Positions 1-7,827 of a stretch of DNA of 64,000 nt are shown here, piece after piece (the first letter of the stretch is position 1; each line of letters starts with the position of its first letter). Origin of the DNA: an uncultured Persicobacter sp. GTDB taxonomy: Bacteria > Bacteroidota > Bacteroidia > Cytophagales > Cyclobacteriaceae. A program made the position numbers and the translations under genes. Location of the stretch: positions 124,001 through 188,000 of the forward strand of contig CANMKE010000002.1 of the NCBI GenBank assembly GCA_947498325.1, in the 5' to 3' direction. The notes below the pieces were generated by a model. The model was given only the letters and a program-made list of their open reading frames with translations, did not search any database and had not been told where the DNA came from.

Positions 1-2209
1 CAACTTTTTGCTCTTCCTTCGAAAGGTCAGGCATTGAGTTCGGTGCTTTCAGGTCGTTATTGGTTTTTTGTAATTCGGACATCTCTTTTTTGATGTCCTC
101 AAAATCTTTATTGAGTTTTTGCTGTTCTTTTTTCAGCTCTTCGAGTTCACTTTTTGGGGCTTCGTCTGTTTTTTCATTCAGTTTTGCCTGCTTATCTTCC
201 AGTTCTTCGATTTGTTTGGTAAGCTGATCGGCCTCGAGGTCAAACTTCATTCTTTTGAACAGCTCCATTGTTCTTTCTAGTTCCTCCTCAAGGTTCTGTT
301 CTTTTTGGTCAATCTCTTTTAGCTTGTCCTGCACCTGATCCATATCCTGCGACTGCTCTTTCATCAGTTCTTGCAGTTCTTCATAAAGTTTTTTGGTTTC
401 ATCATCAAGAAGCTCATTCATCAGCTCTTGCAATTTTTCCACCTTTTCTTTAATGGATTTATTCTTCTGCTCTTCGAACCGTTCGCGCCGAGCCATTTCT
501 TCCTGATGCTTTTTCTGCAATTCCTGAAGACCATCATTAAGTTCCTGTCTTTTTTTGATCAGGTCATCAATTTGTTGCTTATCCTGCCAACTGAGGGTCT
601 TTTTAGATTTTAGTTTCTGTTCCAAATCCTTGAGTTCATTACGGACAGATTTGGCTTGCTCAAGGTTTTTATCAATATTTTTTTCATTGGCTTTATTGCC
701 TTCCGCGACTTTTTCTTTCAGTGCTTGTTTGTCGGGGACATTAAAGCTGTAAATACCTGTTTTTGATGATTTTGGTCCGTTGATCTGGTCGTTGTCAGTT
801 ACCTGAAGAAAGTATTCAACCTTCTGGTCAGAGGCCAGTTCGAGGGTATCTAACGGCCAATTGAGGTAAAAACCCTGCTGTGTTTTTTGTCGGTCGATTT
901 TAAAGCGGTGTGTTCTAAACTTCCCCTTGGGGTTGGTTCTGTATTTCAGACTAAGTGCGCGTAGCCCGTGGTCGTCGCTGATGTTTCCGCCGAGAATAAT
1001 ATAGTTGAACAAGACCGTATCCTGAAATTGCTCAAGCTGAATTTTGGGGTATTCGTCTTTAACAACGCTTACCTGATAAACCACAGGGTCGATATTTTTA
1101 CCATACTGGTTATTCAGGTCAATTTCATATTGATCAGAGTTCATCACCTTTTTCTGAAGATTAAAGGCATCATTTTTTGAAGCAAGCGCATAGGTGCTGT
1201 CTTCATTTTTGAAATGGACAAGAAACTCCTCTGCATCAGGTGCCATGAATTTCCACGACACTTCCGTTCCTTCGGGAACCTCAAAATTCCCTGTATTGGC
1301 CATTTTATCGGTTGTTCGGCCAAGGTATTTGGGGTACTTTAAGGTCACTTCAAAGTTTTTGATCTGCGGGCGAGGGACTACTTTTATATGGTAGGTTTCG
1401 GAAAAAAAACCTGCGGCTTCAAACTGAAAGTCTTGATCCTGCTGAATTTTAGGGAAAGTATATTCAAAACTGTCTGCAGATTTTTGCTTCAGTTTGATAC
1501 GTCGTTCGGCATTTTTTAAATAAACCTGTACAGGAATAGCCTCTCCTTGCAACGCAAGCTGAACATTGAAGTCTTCATTCCTGAAGGCGATCAGCTTTTT
1601 ATTTTTAATGTTGAATTGAAATTGAGCTTTTGGCTTGAAGGATTTGTCGTACTGTACAATTCGCTTGGTGCTTTCCACAAAAAAGGAAGGCACGAACAAG
1701 AGGATAAGCACGATAAGCAATGAGGGGATATAAATGTATTTGAGGTATTTTTTATTTTTCTTGACAGGCTCTGCTTCTGTAAAATTGTATGGATCCAGCT
1801 GTGTAGCTTTCTGATTGATGGAGGCATGGATGAGGCCATCTTCTGTGGAAGCATTTTTTTTAAGCTGTACCAGGTTGAGCAGTCGATCTCCGATGGTAGG
1901 AAGAGAACTCCCAATTTTTTGGGCGGCTTCTTCATCAGATATCGGTTGGAGTATTCCCAATAATTGTAATAGTGGCTTGAGAATAAAGTAGGCGAAATTA
2001 CCGATCAGTAATAGAATGAAACTGTAAAAAAATACTGCGCGGATTCCGCTGCCGAATCGGCTGGCGAATTCCACAGTGTTCAGTAATAGGAAGGCTGTGG
2101 CAATGATGGCAAATGAGAAGATCCCTCCTTTTAATAATTGGTTCAGGTAGTATCTTCTTTTAAATTGTTTGAGCTTGTTATTTAGCTCATTACGGTTGTC
2201 ATTGGTCAT
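1..2209 (-). CDS. DUF4175 family membrane coiled-coil protein (C-terminus outside window)
   Basis: The reading frame is open from an ATG to the window edge, so at least 736 residues are present and the C-terminus is missing. Three hydrophobic segments are visible at about residues 29-45, 58-77 and 159-177. They are followed by a beta-rich extracytoplasmic stretch and then, from about residue 480, a very long charged Glu/Lys/Gln coiled coil with repeated EELQEL-type heptads. This layout matches the DUF4175 proteins that are widespread in Bacteroidota and whose function is not established. The peptide-binding lipoprotein gene lies upstream on the same strand, about 80 bases away, with a weak hairpin between them. 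Inferred location is the inner membrane with a periplasmic coiled coil. The family call is from overall architecture rather than a catalytic motif. Confidence 0.8.
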   Translation of the reverse strand, partial: MTNDNRNELNNKLKQFKRRYYLNQLLKGGIFSFAIIATAFLLLNTVEFASRFGSGIRAVFFYSFILLLIGNFAYFILKPLLQLLGILQPISDEEAAQKIGSSLPTIGDRLLNLVQLKKNASTEDGLIHASINQKATQLDPYNFTEAEPVKKNKKYLKYIYIPSLLIVLILLFVPSFFVESTKRIVQYDKSFKPKAQFQFNIKNKKLIAFRNEDFNVQLALQGEAIPVQVYLKNAERRIKLKQKSADSFEYTFPKIQQDQDFQFEAAGFFSETYHIKVVPRPQIKNFEVTLKYPKYLGRTTDKMANTGNFEVPEGTEVSWKFMAPDAEEFLVHFKNEDSTYALASKNDAFNLQKKVMNSDQYEIDLNNQYGKNIDPVVYQVSVVKDEYPKIQLEQFQDTVLFNYIILGGNISDDHGLRALSLKYRTNPKGKFRTHRFKIDRQKTQQGFYLNWPLDTLELASDQKVEYFLQVTDNDQINGPKSSKTGIYSFNVPDKQALKEKVAEGNKANEKNIDKNLEQAKSVRNELKDLEQKLKSKKTLSWQDKQQIDDLIKKRQELNDGLQELQKKHQEEMARRERFEEQKNKSIKEKVEKLQELMNELLDDETKKLYEELQELMKEQSQDMDQVQDKLKEIDQKEQNLEEELERTMELFKRMKFDLEADQLTKQIEELEDKQAKLNEKTDEAPKSELEELKKEQQKLNKDFEDIKKEMSELQKTNNDLKAPNSMPDLSKEEQKV

Positions 2210-2225
2210 ATTATCCTACATTATC

Positions 2226-2262
2226 AGCTTTTTTTTTTAACGTAAGAAATTAATGAAAAGCT
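2226..2262 (-). terminator. Weak AT-rich terminator-like hairpin
   Basis: A seven-base inverted repeat (AGCTTTT with AAAAGCT) has a T-rich tail on the minus strand. It lies just after the peptide-binding protein gene. It is AT-rich and has a long loop, so it may be only partly effective. Confidence 0.3.
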
Positions 2263-2289
2263 AAAAAATAATCATAAAATAGGGAGCAA

Positions 2290-4071
2290 TTAATGCTCCT
2301 GAACGGCAGAAATCTGTTGATCGGTATGTGGTTTAAAATATACTTCACTAAAATCCCGAAACTGCATGGGGTTGTTCGGGAAGTTTTCGACTTCGGTTTT
2401 TACCAGTCGGTAGCCTTCATCGTACCATAGGGGAACAATCGGGGCCTGGGTCATGAGGTAGTTCTCCGCTTTTTTAAAGTATTTGTTGGCTTCGTCGATA
2501 GAGCTGGCATTAATGGCCTGATCGAACAAAGCGTCATATTTTTTATCTTTAAATCGGCCAATATTTGGGACCGACTGTGCGTTTGGACTGTCAGGGACAT
2601 GGTCACCATAAAACTGCCAAAGGAAGTTTTCTGGGCTCGGGTAATCCGCCAGCCAGGCAGTTCGAACGAGACTAAAATCCCCACTGAAGCTTTTTTCCAA
2701 CAATTGGGAGAAAGGCAAAATTTGCAGTTCGAGATTGATATTTAAATGATCTTTCAGCTCCTTTTGAATTTCCAGCGCCACGAAAGTATTCCGATCGCCT
2801 TCGGCATTCAGCATAATTTTAATGGTTGGAAATGGGTTTTTCCGATTGTAACCTGCCTTTTGCAAATAGTATTGTGCAGAATCCAAATTCAGTGTAAAAC
2901 CATTGATATTATTGATTTTGTAGTTTTTAAATACTGGAGGAGTTACACCGTGCTCGGCAGGTGCGTAGCCTTCCCCATTAAGTACAAAATCTAAAATACG
3001 GTGGCGGTCAATGGCAAAATTGATGGCTTTACGAACATTGATATCTTTGAAAACACCCTGATCATTTCTGAAAGTCAGGTACTGGGAAATCATTTCAGGT
3101 ACACGTTGTAAAACATAATCCTGTGGTACATTCATCCCTTTTTGCGCTGCTTCCTCAAGGATCTCAATAATGTATTCTGTAGGCAGTCGGTAAACCATAT
3201 CAAGTTTACCTTTTTTAAACTCCAGTAACTCTGTTTTTTTGTCTTTGATAAAAGACATTGAGAGCGCATCGAGAAAAGGCAGTGGGTTACCGAACTGATC
3301 GTTACGATGATAATGAAGGTTCTTTTTCAGAATGACCGATACGTCTTCATCAATACTGCTCAGGAAAAACGGGCCTGTCCCCACAGGGTGAGTGCGTACA
3401 TCCAGGCCATATTTTTCAACCGCTTCATGTGGGTAGATATAAGCGGCTGGCCTTGCCAAAGCCACCATAAACAGGGCATTTGGCTTTTGAAGTGTTACCT
3501 GAACGGTATATTTGTTCAATACATTCACCCCTTCGAGTGGCTGATTTGGTTTTTGGCCATTGGCAGAAGCGGCATAATATTCTTTGGCACCGAGAATCAT
3601 GTCTTTAAAGGCGGCAAAGTTTTTATTCTGCAGGTTCTGTGTACATAGCTGAGTCAGGCAATAGCGAACATCTTCAGCAACGAGTTCGCGGCCTTTACCT
3701 CCAAAACAAGGGTCGTCGTGAAAAAACACCCCTTGCTTCAGGTGGAAGGTATAAACGGTACGGTCATCACTCAACTCATAGTGATCAACCAACAGCGGTT
3801 TAATATTGGAAATATCACTTTGATCGAAAGTAAACAACCCTTCAAAAATTGGATTTGCAACACGGTAAGAATAGGCGTCGGTAATTGAAGGAGGAAAAAG
3901 GGTTTTGATATTTTCGGTTTCGTTCAAACGAAATACCCCCCCGTAATTTCGCCCACCTTTCGCTTCTATGTGGTGGCTCATTTCGTCATTTTGACCTTCC
4001 TGCCCAATGCCACAGGCAGTCAGCAGTAAAAGGCTCAACAGCGGTAAAATGATGCTCTTGCAAATATTCAT
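2290..4071 (-). CDS. Peptide ABC transporter substrate-binding lipoprotein (SBP family 5)
   Basis: This 593-residue protein has a lipoprotein signal ending in LLTAC, with the lipidated cysteine at residue 20. The rest reads as a family 5 extracellular solute-binding protein (OppA/DppA type): the N-terminal lobe contains an NPIFEGLF stretch and the YTFHLKQGVFFHDD motif, and the later part contains AINFAIDRHRILDFV and the NAEGDRNTFVALEIQ region. The expected role is binding oligopeptides or related ligands at the membrane for an ABC importer. No permease or ATPase genes are next to it, so the partner transporter is elsewhere or the protein acts alone. It begins 18 bases after the exonuclease III gene and probably shares its transcript. 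The ligand cannot be read from the sequence. Confidence 0.9.
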   Translation of the reverse strand: MNICKSIILPLLSLLLLTACGIGQEGQNDEMSHHIEAKGGRNYGGVFRLNETENIKTLFPPSITDAYSYRVANPIFEGLFTFDQSDISNIKPLLVDHYELSDDRTVYTFHLKQGVFFHDDPCFGGKGRELVAEDVRYCLTQLCTQNLQNKNFAAFKDMILGAKEYYAASANGQKPNQPLEGVNVLNKYTVQVTLQKPNALFMVALARPAAYIYPHEAVEKYGLDVRTHPVGTGPFFLSSIDEDVSVILKKNLHYHRNDQFGNPLPFLDALSMSFIKDKKTELLEFKKGKLDMVYRLPTEYIIEILEEAAQKGMNVPQDYVLQRVPEMISQYLTFRNDQGVFKDINVRKAINFAIDRHRILDFVLNGEGYAPAEHGVTPPVFKNYKINNINGFTLNLDSAQYYLQKAGYNRKNPFPTIKIMLNAEGDRNTFVALEIQKELKDHLNINLELQILPFSQLLEKSFSGDFSLVRTAWLADYPSPENFLWQFYGDHVPDSPNAQSVPNIGRFKDKKYDALFDQAINASSIDEANKYFKKAENYLMTQAPIVPLWYDEGYRLVKTEVENFPNNPMQFRDFSEVYFKPHTDQQISAVQEH

Positions 4072-4089
4072 GATGTAGGGTTAGTTTTC

Positions 4090-4851
4090 TTATTCTATTT
4101 CTAAATACACAGGGCAATGATCTGAGTGCTTCACCTCTGGTAGAATCTTGCCATCTTTCATTCGGTCTTTCAAAGGTGTGGCAACCATAAGATAATCAAT
4201 TCGCCAACCTTTGTTTCTCTCTCGGGAAGCCGCTCTGTAACTCCACCACGAATAATGGTGAGGTTCAGGTTGGAAAGCCCTGAAACTATCAACGAAACCA
4301 CTTTCAATAAATTTAGTCACCCATTCTCTTTCTTCAGGTAAGAAACCAGAAGTTTTTTTATTTTTTTCAGGGTTATGAATATCTATTGAGGTATGGCAGA
4401 TATTGTAATCCCCACAAATAATCAGGTGAGGTAACGTTTTTTTGAGCTCATCAGTGTATTGCTGAAAGTCAGCCAGCCATTCCATTTTGAACGCCTGGCG
4501 AAGATCGCCACTTGAACCTGAAGGCATATAGGTATTGATTACCGAGCAGTGCTCAAAATCTACACGAATAACGCGGCCTTCATTGTCATATTTTTCAATA
4601 CCACAGCCATACTCCACATGCTTAGGGGTTACCTTTGTAAGGATGGCCACGCCACTGTACCCTTTTTTCTGTGCCGACATCCAGTAGACCTCATATCCGA
4701 GTGCTGACCAGGGTGTGGTATCAACTTGTTCCTGTTCAGCTTTCACCTCCTGCAGGCAAAGCACATCAGGCAGTTCGTCAGCCAGCCAGTCATTGAAGCC
4801 CTTCTTTATGGCAGCACGGATACCGTTGATATTGTATGAAATTATCTTCAT
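4090..4851 (-). CDS. xth: Exodeoxyribonuclease III (AP endonuclease)
   Basis: The 253-residue product matches exonuclease III of the EEP superfamily. Visible catalytic motifs are the N-terminal NINGIRAA segment (Asn7), LQEVKAE with the metal ligand Glu35, the central GDYNICHTSID motif holding the Asp/Asn pair, and the C-terminal SDHCPVYLEI with the catalytic His. It removes 3' blocks and cuts at abasic sites in base excision repair. Length is normal for the family. The gene follows the small unknown gene by 10 bases and precedes the peptide-binding lipoprotein, consistent with one operon driven from the promoter ahead of the AhpD-like gene. Homologues are also named exoA. Confidence 0.95.
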   Translation of the reverse strand: MKIISYNINGIRAAIKKGFNDWLADELPDVLCLQEVKAEQEQVDTTPWSALGYEVYWMSAQKKGYSGVAILTKVTPKHVEYGCGIEKYDNEGRVIRVDFEHCSVINTYMPSGSSGDLRQAFKMEWLADFQQYTDELKKTLPHLIICGDYNICHTSIDIHNPEKNKKTSGFLPEEREWVTKFIESGFVDSFRAFQPEPHHYSWWSYRAASRERNKGWRIDYLMVATPLKDRMKDGKILPEVKHSDHCPVYLEIE

Positions 4852-4861
4852 CAGAAATTAA

Positions 4862-5236
4862 TCAAATTTGTGGAGGATTTAAGTCAAAATCGAGTTCTTT
4901 TTCAAAATACTCAATGATGTGCATTTTTAGTAATTTTTCCTGTTCAAGGAGGTCAAATTGTGGCAAAGGTTTATTCACTTTCCAATGTGGCCACCCATCC
5001 TGATCGATACTTTCCAAAATGTAATAGTCCGAAAAGCTCAGCACCTTACAAATGGCAATGTGCATCAGGTCTTGCTTTTCTTCTTTGGTAAATCGGGCAA
5101 AGCCTTTGCCAAGCTCCTGTACACCAATAAGCAACAGCACTCCATTGAGGTCTTTTGGGCGGACATCAAGCCTGCTTTTCAACTCAGAAAGGAGTTTTGC
5201 CCAGGCGCGGGCAAGGTCAAGGTCTTTTTTTATCAT
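4862..5236 (-). CDS. Conserved hypothetical protein, 124 residues
   Basis: No family with a known role is recognised. The protein is soluble, with no signal peptide or membrane segment, and is rich in charged helices. A phrase LLLIGVQELGKGF and a WPHWKVNKPLPQFD segment stand out, and it ends in a Leu/Glu/Lys helix. Its start codon overlaps the stop of the AhpD-like gene by four bases (ATGA), which indicates translational coupling, and exonuclease III follows closely. The tight coupling suggests a functional link with the neighbours, but nothing more specific can be inferred. Confidence 0.75.
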   Translation of the reverse strand: MIKKDLDLARAWAKLLSELKSRLDVRPKDLNGVLLLIGVQELGKGFARFTKEEKQDLMHIAICKVLSFSDYYILESIDQDGWPHWKVNKPLPQFDLLEQEKLLKMHIIEYFEKELDFDLNPPQI

Positions 5237-5580
5237 TGGTCTTGGTTTTCAAGCAATTCCCAGTACTCTACCGCACGGCGCAGTTCAGGGATCACGATGG
5301 TACCACCAATCAGGTTGGCGATAGAAAAAATTTCAAACACCTCTTCTTTGTTCACGCCAAGTTTGTGAACAGTTTCAAGGTGATATTTAATACAGTCTTC
5401 ACAGCGCAGCACCATGGAGCATGCCAGGCCGATCATTTCTTTGGTTTTTACATCAAGCGCACCTTCAGCGAAGGTATTGGTGTCTAAATTAAAAATACGC
5501 TTGATAATTTTATTATTTGCGCCCAAGATTTTTTCATTCATCTCGCCGCGATATTGGTTGAATTTTTCTATTTCGTTCAT
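5233..5580 (-). CDS. Carboxymuconolactone decarboxylase / AhpD-like protein
   Basis: The 115-residue protein carries the AhpD-type signature: a conserved acidic helix, then Cys60-x2-Cys63-x3-His67 in the segment RCEDCIKYHLE. Family members are helical-bundle proteins, some with alkylhydroperoxidase or disulfide-reductase activity. The frame remains open further upstream, but I choose the internal ATG (MNEIEKF) because a near-perfect Bacteroidota promoter lies just 20 bases upstream of it, which would place the longer start outside the transcript. It is the first gene of an operon with the small unknown gene, exonuclease III and the peptide-binding lipoprotein. A role in oxidative stress is plausible next to a base-excision repair enzyme, but is inferred. 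Confidence 0.85.
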   Translation of the reverse strand: MNEIEKFNQYRGEMNEKILGANNKIIKRIFNLDTNTFAEGALDVKTKEMIGLACSMVLRCEDCIKYHLETVHKLGVNKEEVFEIFSIANLIGGTIVIPELRRAVEYWELLENQDQ

Positions 5581-5600
5581 AGGATTTTGATTGTGATTGG

Positions 5601-5633
5601 CAAAGGTAAGAAATTGAATATAAAGAATGCAAA
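5601..5633 (-). promoter_or_regulatory. Bacteroidota-type promoter for the AhpD-like/exoIII operon
   Basis: On the minus strand the -33 box TTTG is followed by 21 bases and a perfect -7 box TACCTTTG (consensus TAnnTTTG). Transcription would start about 15 bases before the chosen ATG of the AhpD-like gene. Confidence 0.65.
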
Positions 5634-5729
5634 AGATGATGATTGCTGAAATGTTTCCCCTCACCATACGCTTAATATTATTATGGGGAAGCGCTAAATT
5701 CGTGAATGCTCAAGGTAAGCAGAAACGAT

Positions 5730-6407
5730 ATGAAGAACCTCTTTAATGGACTGATACAGCTCTTTTTTCCTCGATACTGTCTGTGTTGTGACAGATTTAT
5801 ACCTCATGAAAATATGTTTGTGTGTATTGACTGCCAAATGGACCTTGGAAAAAGTATGGTTCCCCTGGAGGCGGAGCGTGCGCGTATTTTTGGAGCCTAC
5901 CCTCAGGTACAGTCTCTTGATATCGCTTATACCTATCTAAAATCTGCCAAAGTTCAAAAGCTGATTCACCATTTGAAATATTACGGGTACCCAGAAATAG
6001 GTAGGCTGATGGGCACTCGACTCGGAGGGCAGTTTCAGGACCGGGGACTTAAGGTGGATTATATTGTAGCGGTTCCCATTCATTGGAAAAAGAAAAAACA
6101 ACGGGGCTATAATCAATCGGAAATTATTGCTCAGGGGGTTTCGGCTGTAACGGCGATACCTATTCACGGACAAGTGGTAAAAAAGGTAAAGCACAATACT
6201 TCCCAGACCCGAAAGAATATTGAACAACGCCGAAAGAATGTTCGGTCAGTTTTTCAGGTGAATCCAAAGCTGAACCTGAATGGAAAGTCCGTTTTACTGC
6301 TGGATGATGTGCTCACCACAGGAGCTACGCTTGAGGCCATCATTATTTTGCTGATTGAAGCATATCCAGAAATTAAGATTAGTGTTGCCGTATTGGCGAT
6401 GGCTTAA
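5730..6407 (+). CDS. comF: ComF family phosphoribosyltransferase-like protein
   Basis: The protein (225 residues from the chosen start) has the standard ComF layout. An N-terminal four-cysteine zinc site (Cys17, Cys20, Cys32, Cys35) is followed by a type I phosphoribosyltransferase domain with the PRPP-binding motif VLLLDDVLTTGATLEA near the C-terminus. ComF proteins act with the ComFA helicase in DNA uptake in competent bacteria; in Bacteroidota the role is less clear. An ATG eight codons upstream is also possible, but homologues usually begin with a short Leu/Phe-rich helix directly before the first cysteines, as MKNLFNGLIQ does here. It is divergent from the AhpD-like operon and convergent with gldJ, with a shared terminator. 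Confidence 0.9.
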   Translation: MKNLFNGLIQLFFPRYCLCCDRFIPHENMFVCIDCQMDLGKSMVPLEAERARIFGAYPQVQSLDIAYTYLKSAKVQKLIHHLKYYGYPEIGRLMGTRLGGQFQDRGLKVDYIVAVPIHWKKKKQRGYNQSEIIAQGVSAVTAIPIHGQVVKKVKHNTSQTRKNIEQRRKNVRSVFQVNPKLNLNGKSVLLLDDVLTTGATLEAIIILLIEAYPEIKISVAVLAMA

Positions 6408-6423
6408 AGTTCAGGGCAAAAAA

Positions 6424-6444
6424 AGAGGTGCACGAGGCACCTCT
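6424..6444. terminator. Bidirectional terminator between comF and gldJ
   Basis: A perfect 8-bp stem (AGAGGTGC with GCACCTCT) has a 5-base loop. It is followed by a seven-T run on the minus strand and by TATTTTTTT on the plus strand, so it can end both convergent transcripts. Confidence 0.85.
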
Positions 6445-6467
6445 AAGTATTTTTTTATCTGCTGAAA

Positions 6468-7661
6468 TTAGTAGTTAGAACCAGCTCGGATCATTGCACA
6501 ACGGAAACCGATTGTAGCAGTTGCTGAATCTTGCTCTAAATAACGGCGCGTACCAGGGTTCAACCAATAGGCAACATCAGCCCAAGAACCACCCTTGTAT
6601 ACACGGGTATGGTCAGAGATTAAAGAGTTGGCATTAGCATAGTCGTATTTTTTCTCATCATCCAAGAATCCATCACGACGAACAGGGTTCAAATCTTCCA
6701 TATCCTGGTAAGAAAGTGGACGATAAACATCCAATACCCATTCGTTAACATTACCTGCCATATTGTACAGACCGAAATCATTCGGTGGGTAATCGTAAAT
6801 TGAAGCGGTAATCATGGCGCCATCATTTAGCTTACCTGCGATACCTGCATAATCTCCGCGACCTCTTTTGAAGTTGGCCAAGATCTGTCCCATTTGTTTT
6901 CCGTAAGGATTACGAACAGCGTGACCATCCCAAGGGTACTGACGGCGGTGTGTGTTGTTTTCATCCATCCACTGTGTACCAATCAAAGCTTGAGCGGCAT
7001 ATTCCCACTCTGCTTCTGTAGGTAGTCGGTAATCAGGCAATACAACACCCGACTCCAAAGGAATACGACCACCACCTTCAGGTAGGTCTTCCCCAGCATC
7101 TTCTGCCAATTTGTAATTGACAATCGCCGTTCTCCAAGTACAGTAATCCATTGCTTGCTCCCAGTTAATTCCCACAACAGGGAAGAAACGGAAACCAGGG
7201 TAACGGAAATAGTGATTCACATAGGAATCATTATAAGCTAAACGCTTTGCCCAAACGGTAGTATCCGGTAAGGCAGAACGATAAAATTCCTGAGAGGAAT
7301 CCTGATTCACAAAGTGCGTATATTCCAACCAGTGAATATTGGCGATCTCGGTTTCATCCATATAAAAGGAAGCCACAGTAACGGTTCGCTCAAGGTTGTC
7401 CCGAGAGTTCATTACATCTTCCTCAAAAGAGCCCAGTACAGTTCGGCCTCCTTCGATAAAGACTAAGTTTGGACCATCTGGCTGACCACGGAAATCGTTC
7501 ACTTTGAAACCGTCGTCGTCATTATATTCCAAGCCCGTAGCTGTGGAAATTCTTCCAGGACTGGAAGCGGTAGGTTGAGTGCTGGTATTACAGCTGACAC
7601 ACAAAAAAGCGAGTACCACTGCACATGCCACACCACTAAAGATTGACACAAAATTTTTCAT
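6468..7661 (-). CDS. gldJ: Gliding motility lipoprotein GldJ (sulfatase-modifying-factor fold)
   Basis: The 397-residue protein has a lipoprotein signal with Cys24 in LCVSC, then a formylglycine-generating-enzyme (SUMF1-like) fold. Visible blocks are FIEGGRTVLGSFEED, the YRLPTEAEWEYAA motif, YNMAGNVNEWVLDVYRPLS and the C-terminal VYKGGSWADVAYWL...GFRCAM. The NEWVLDVYRPLS form and the long inserts are typical of GldJ rather than GldK/PorK. GldJ is an outer-membrane lipoprotein required for gliding and for stability of the T9SS motor components in Flavobacterium. It has its own promoter and a terminator, so it is transcribed alone. It is shorter than Flavobacterium GldJ (about 560 residues), so a GldK-like role cannot be fully excluded. 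Confidence 0.85.
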   Translation of the reverse strand: MKNFVSIFSGVACAVVLAFLCVSCNTSTQPTASSPGRISTATGLEYNDDDGFKVNDFRGQPDGPNLVFIEGGRTVLGSFEEDVMNSRDNLERTVTVASFYMDETEIANIHWLEYTHFVNQDSSQEFYRSALPDTTVWAKRLAYNDSYVNHYFRYPGFRFFPVVGINWEQAMDYCTWRTAIVNYKLAEDAGEDLPEGGGRIPLESGVVLPDYRLPTEAEWEYAAQALIGTQWMDENNTHRRQYPWDGHAVRNPYGKQMGQILANFKRGRGDYAGIAGKLNDGAMITASIYDYPPNDFGLYNMAGNVNEWVLDVYRPLSYQDMEDLNPVRRDGFLDDEKKYDYANANSLISDHTRVYKGGSWADVAYWLNPGTRRYLEQDSATATIGFRCAMIRAGSNY

Positions 7662-7692
7662 AACCTGTTTTTGATCTTCGCATGATAGATTG

Positions 7693-7724
7693 CTAATATA
7701 ATTATAAGGAATTTTGTTAACAAA
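7693..7724 (-). promoter_or_regulatory. Promoter for gldJ
   Basis: On the minus strand TTTG, 20 bases, then TATATTAG, which matches the -7 consensus TAnnTTTG at all but one fixed position. The predicted start gives a leader of about 25 bases before the gldJ ATG. Confidence 0.55.
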
Positions 7725-7827
7725 CCAAGTAAGTTATCCACTTATAATATTTCTATCGGGGCGTAAGTTAGCAATAATCAATTTATTATTAATGAAACTG
7801 TTATAATATTAATATGTTATTTAAATT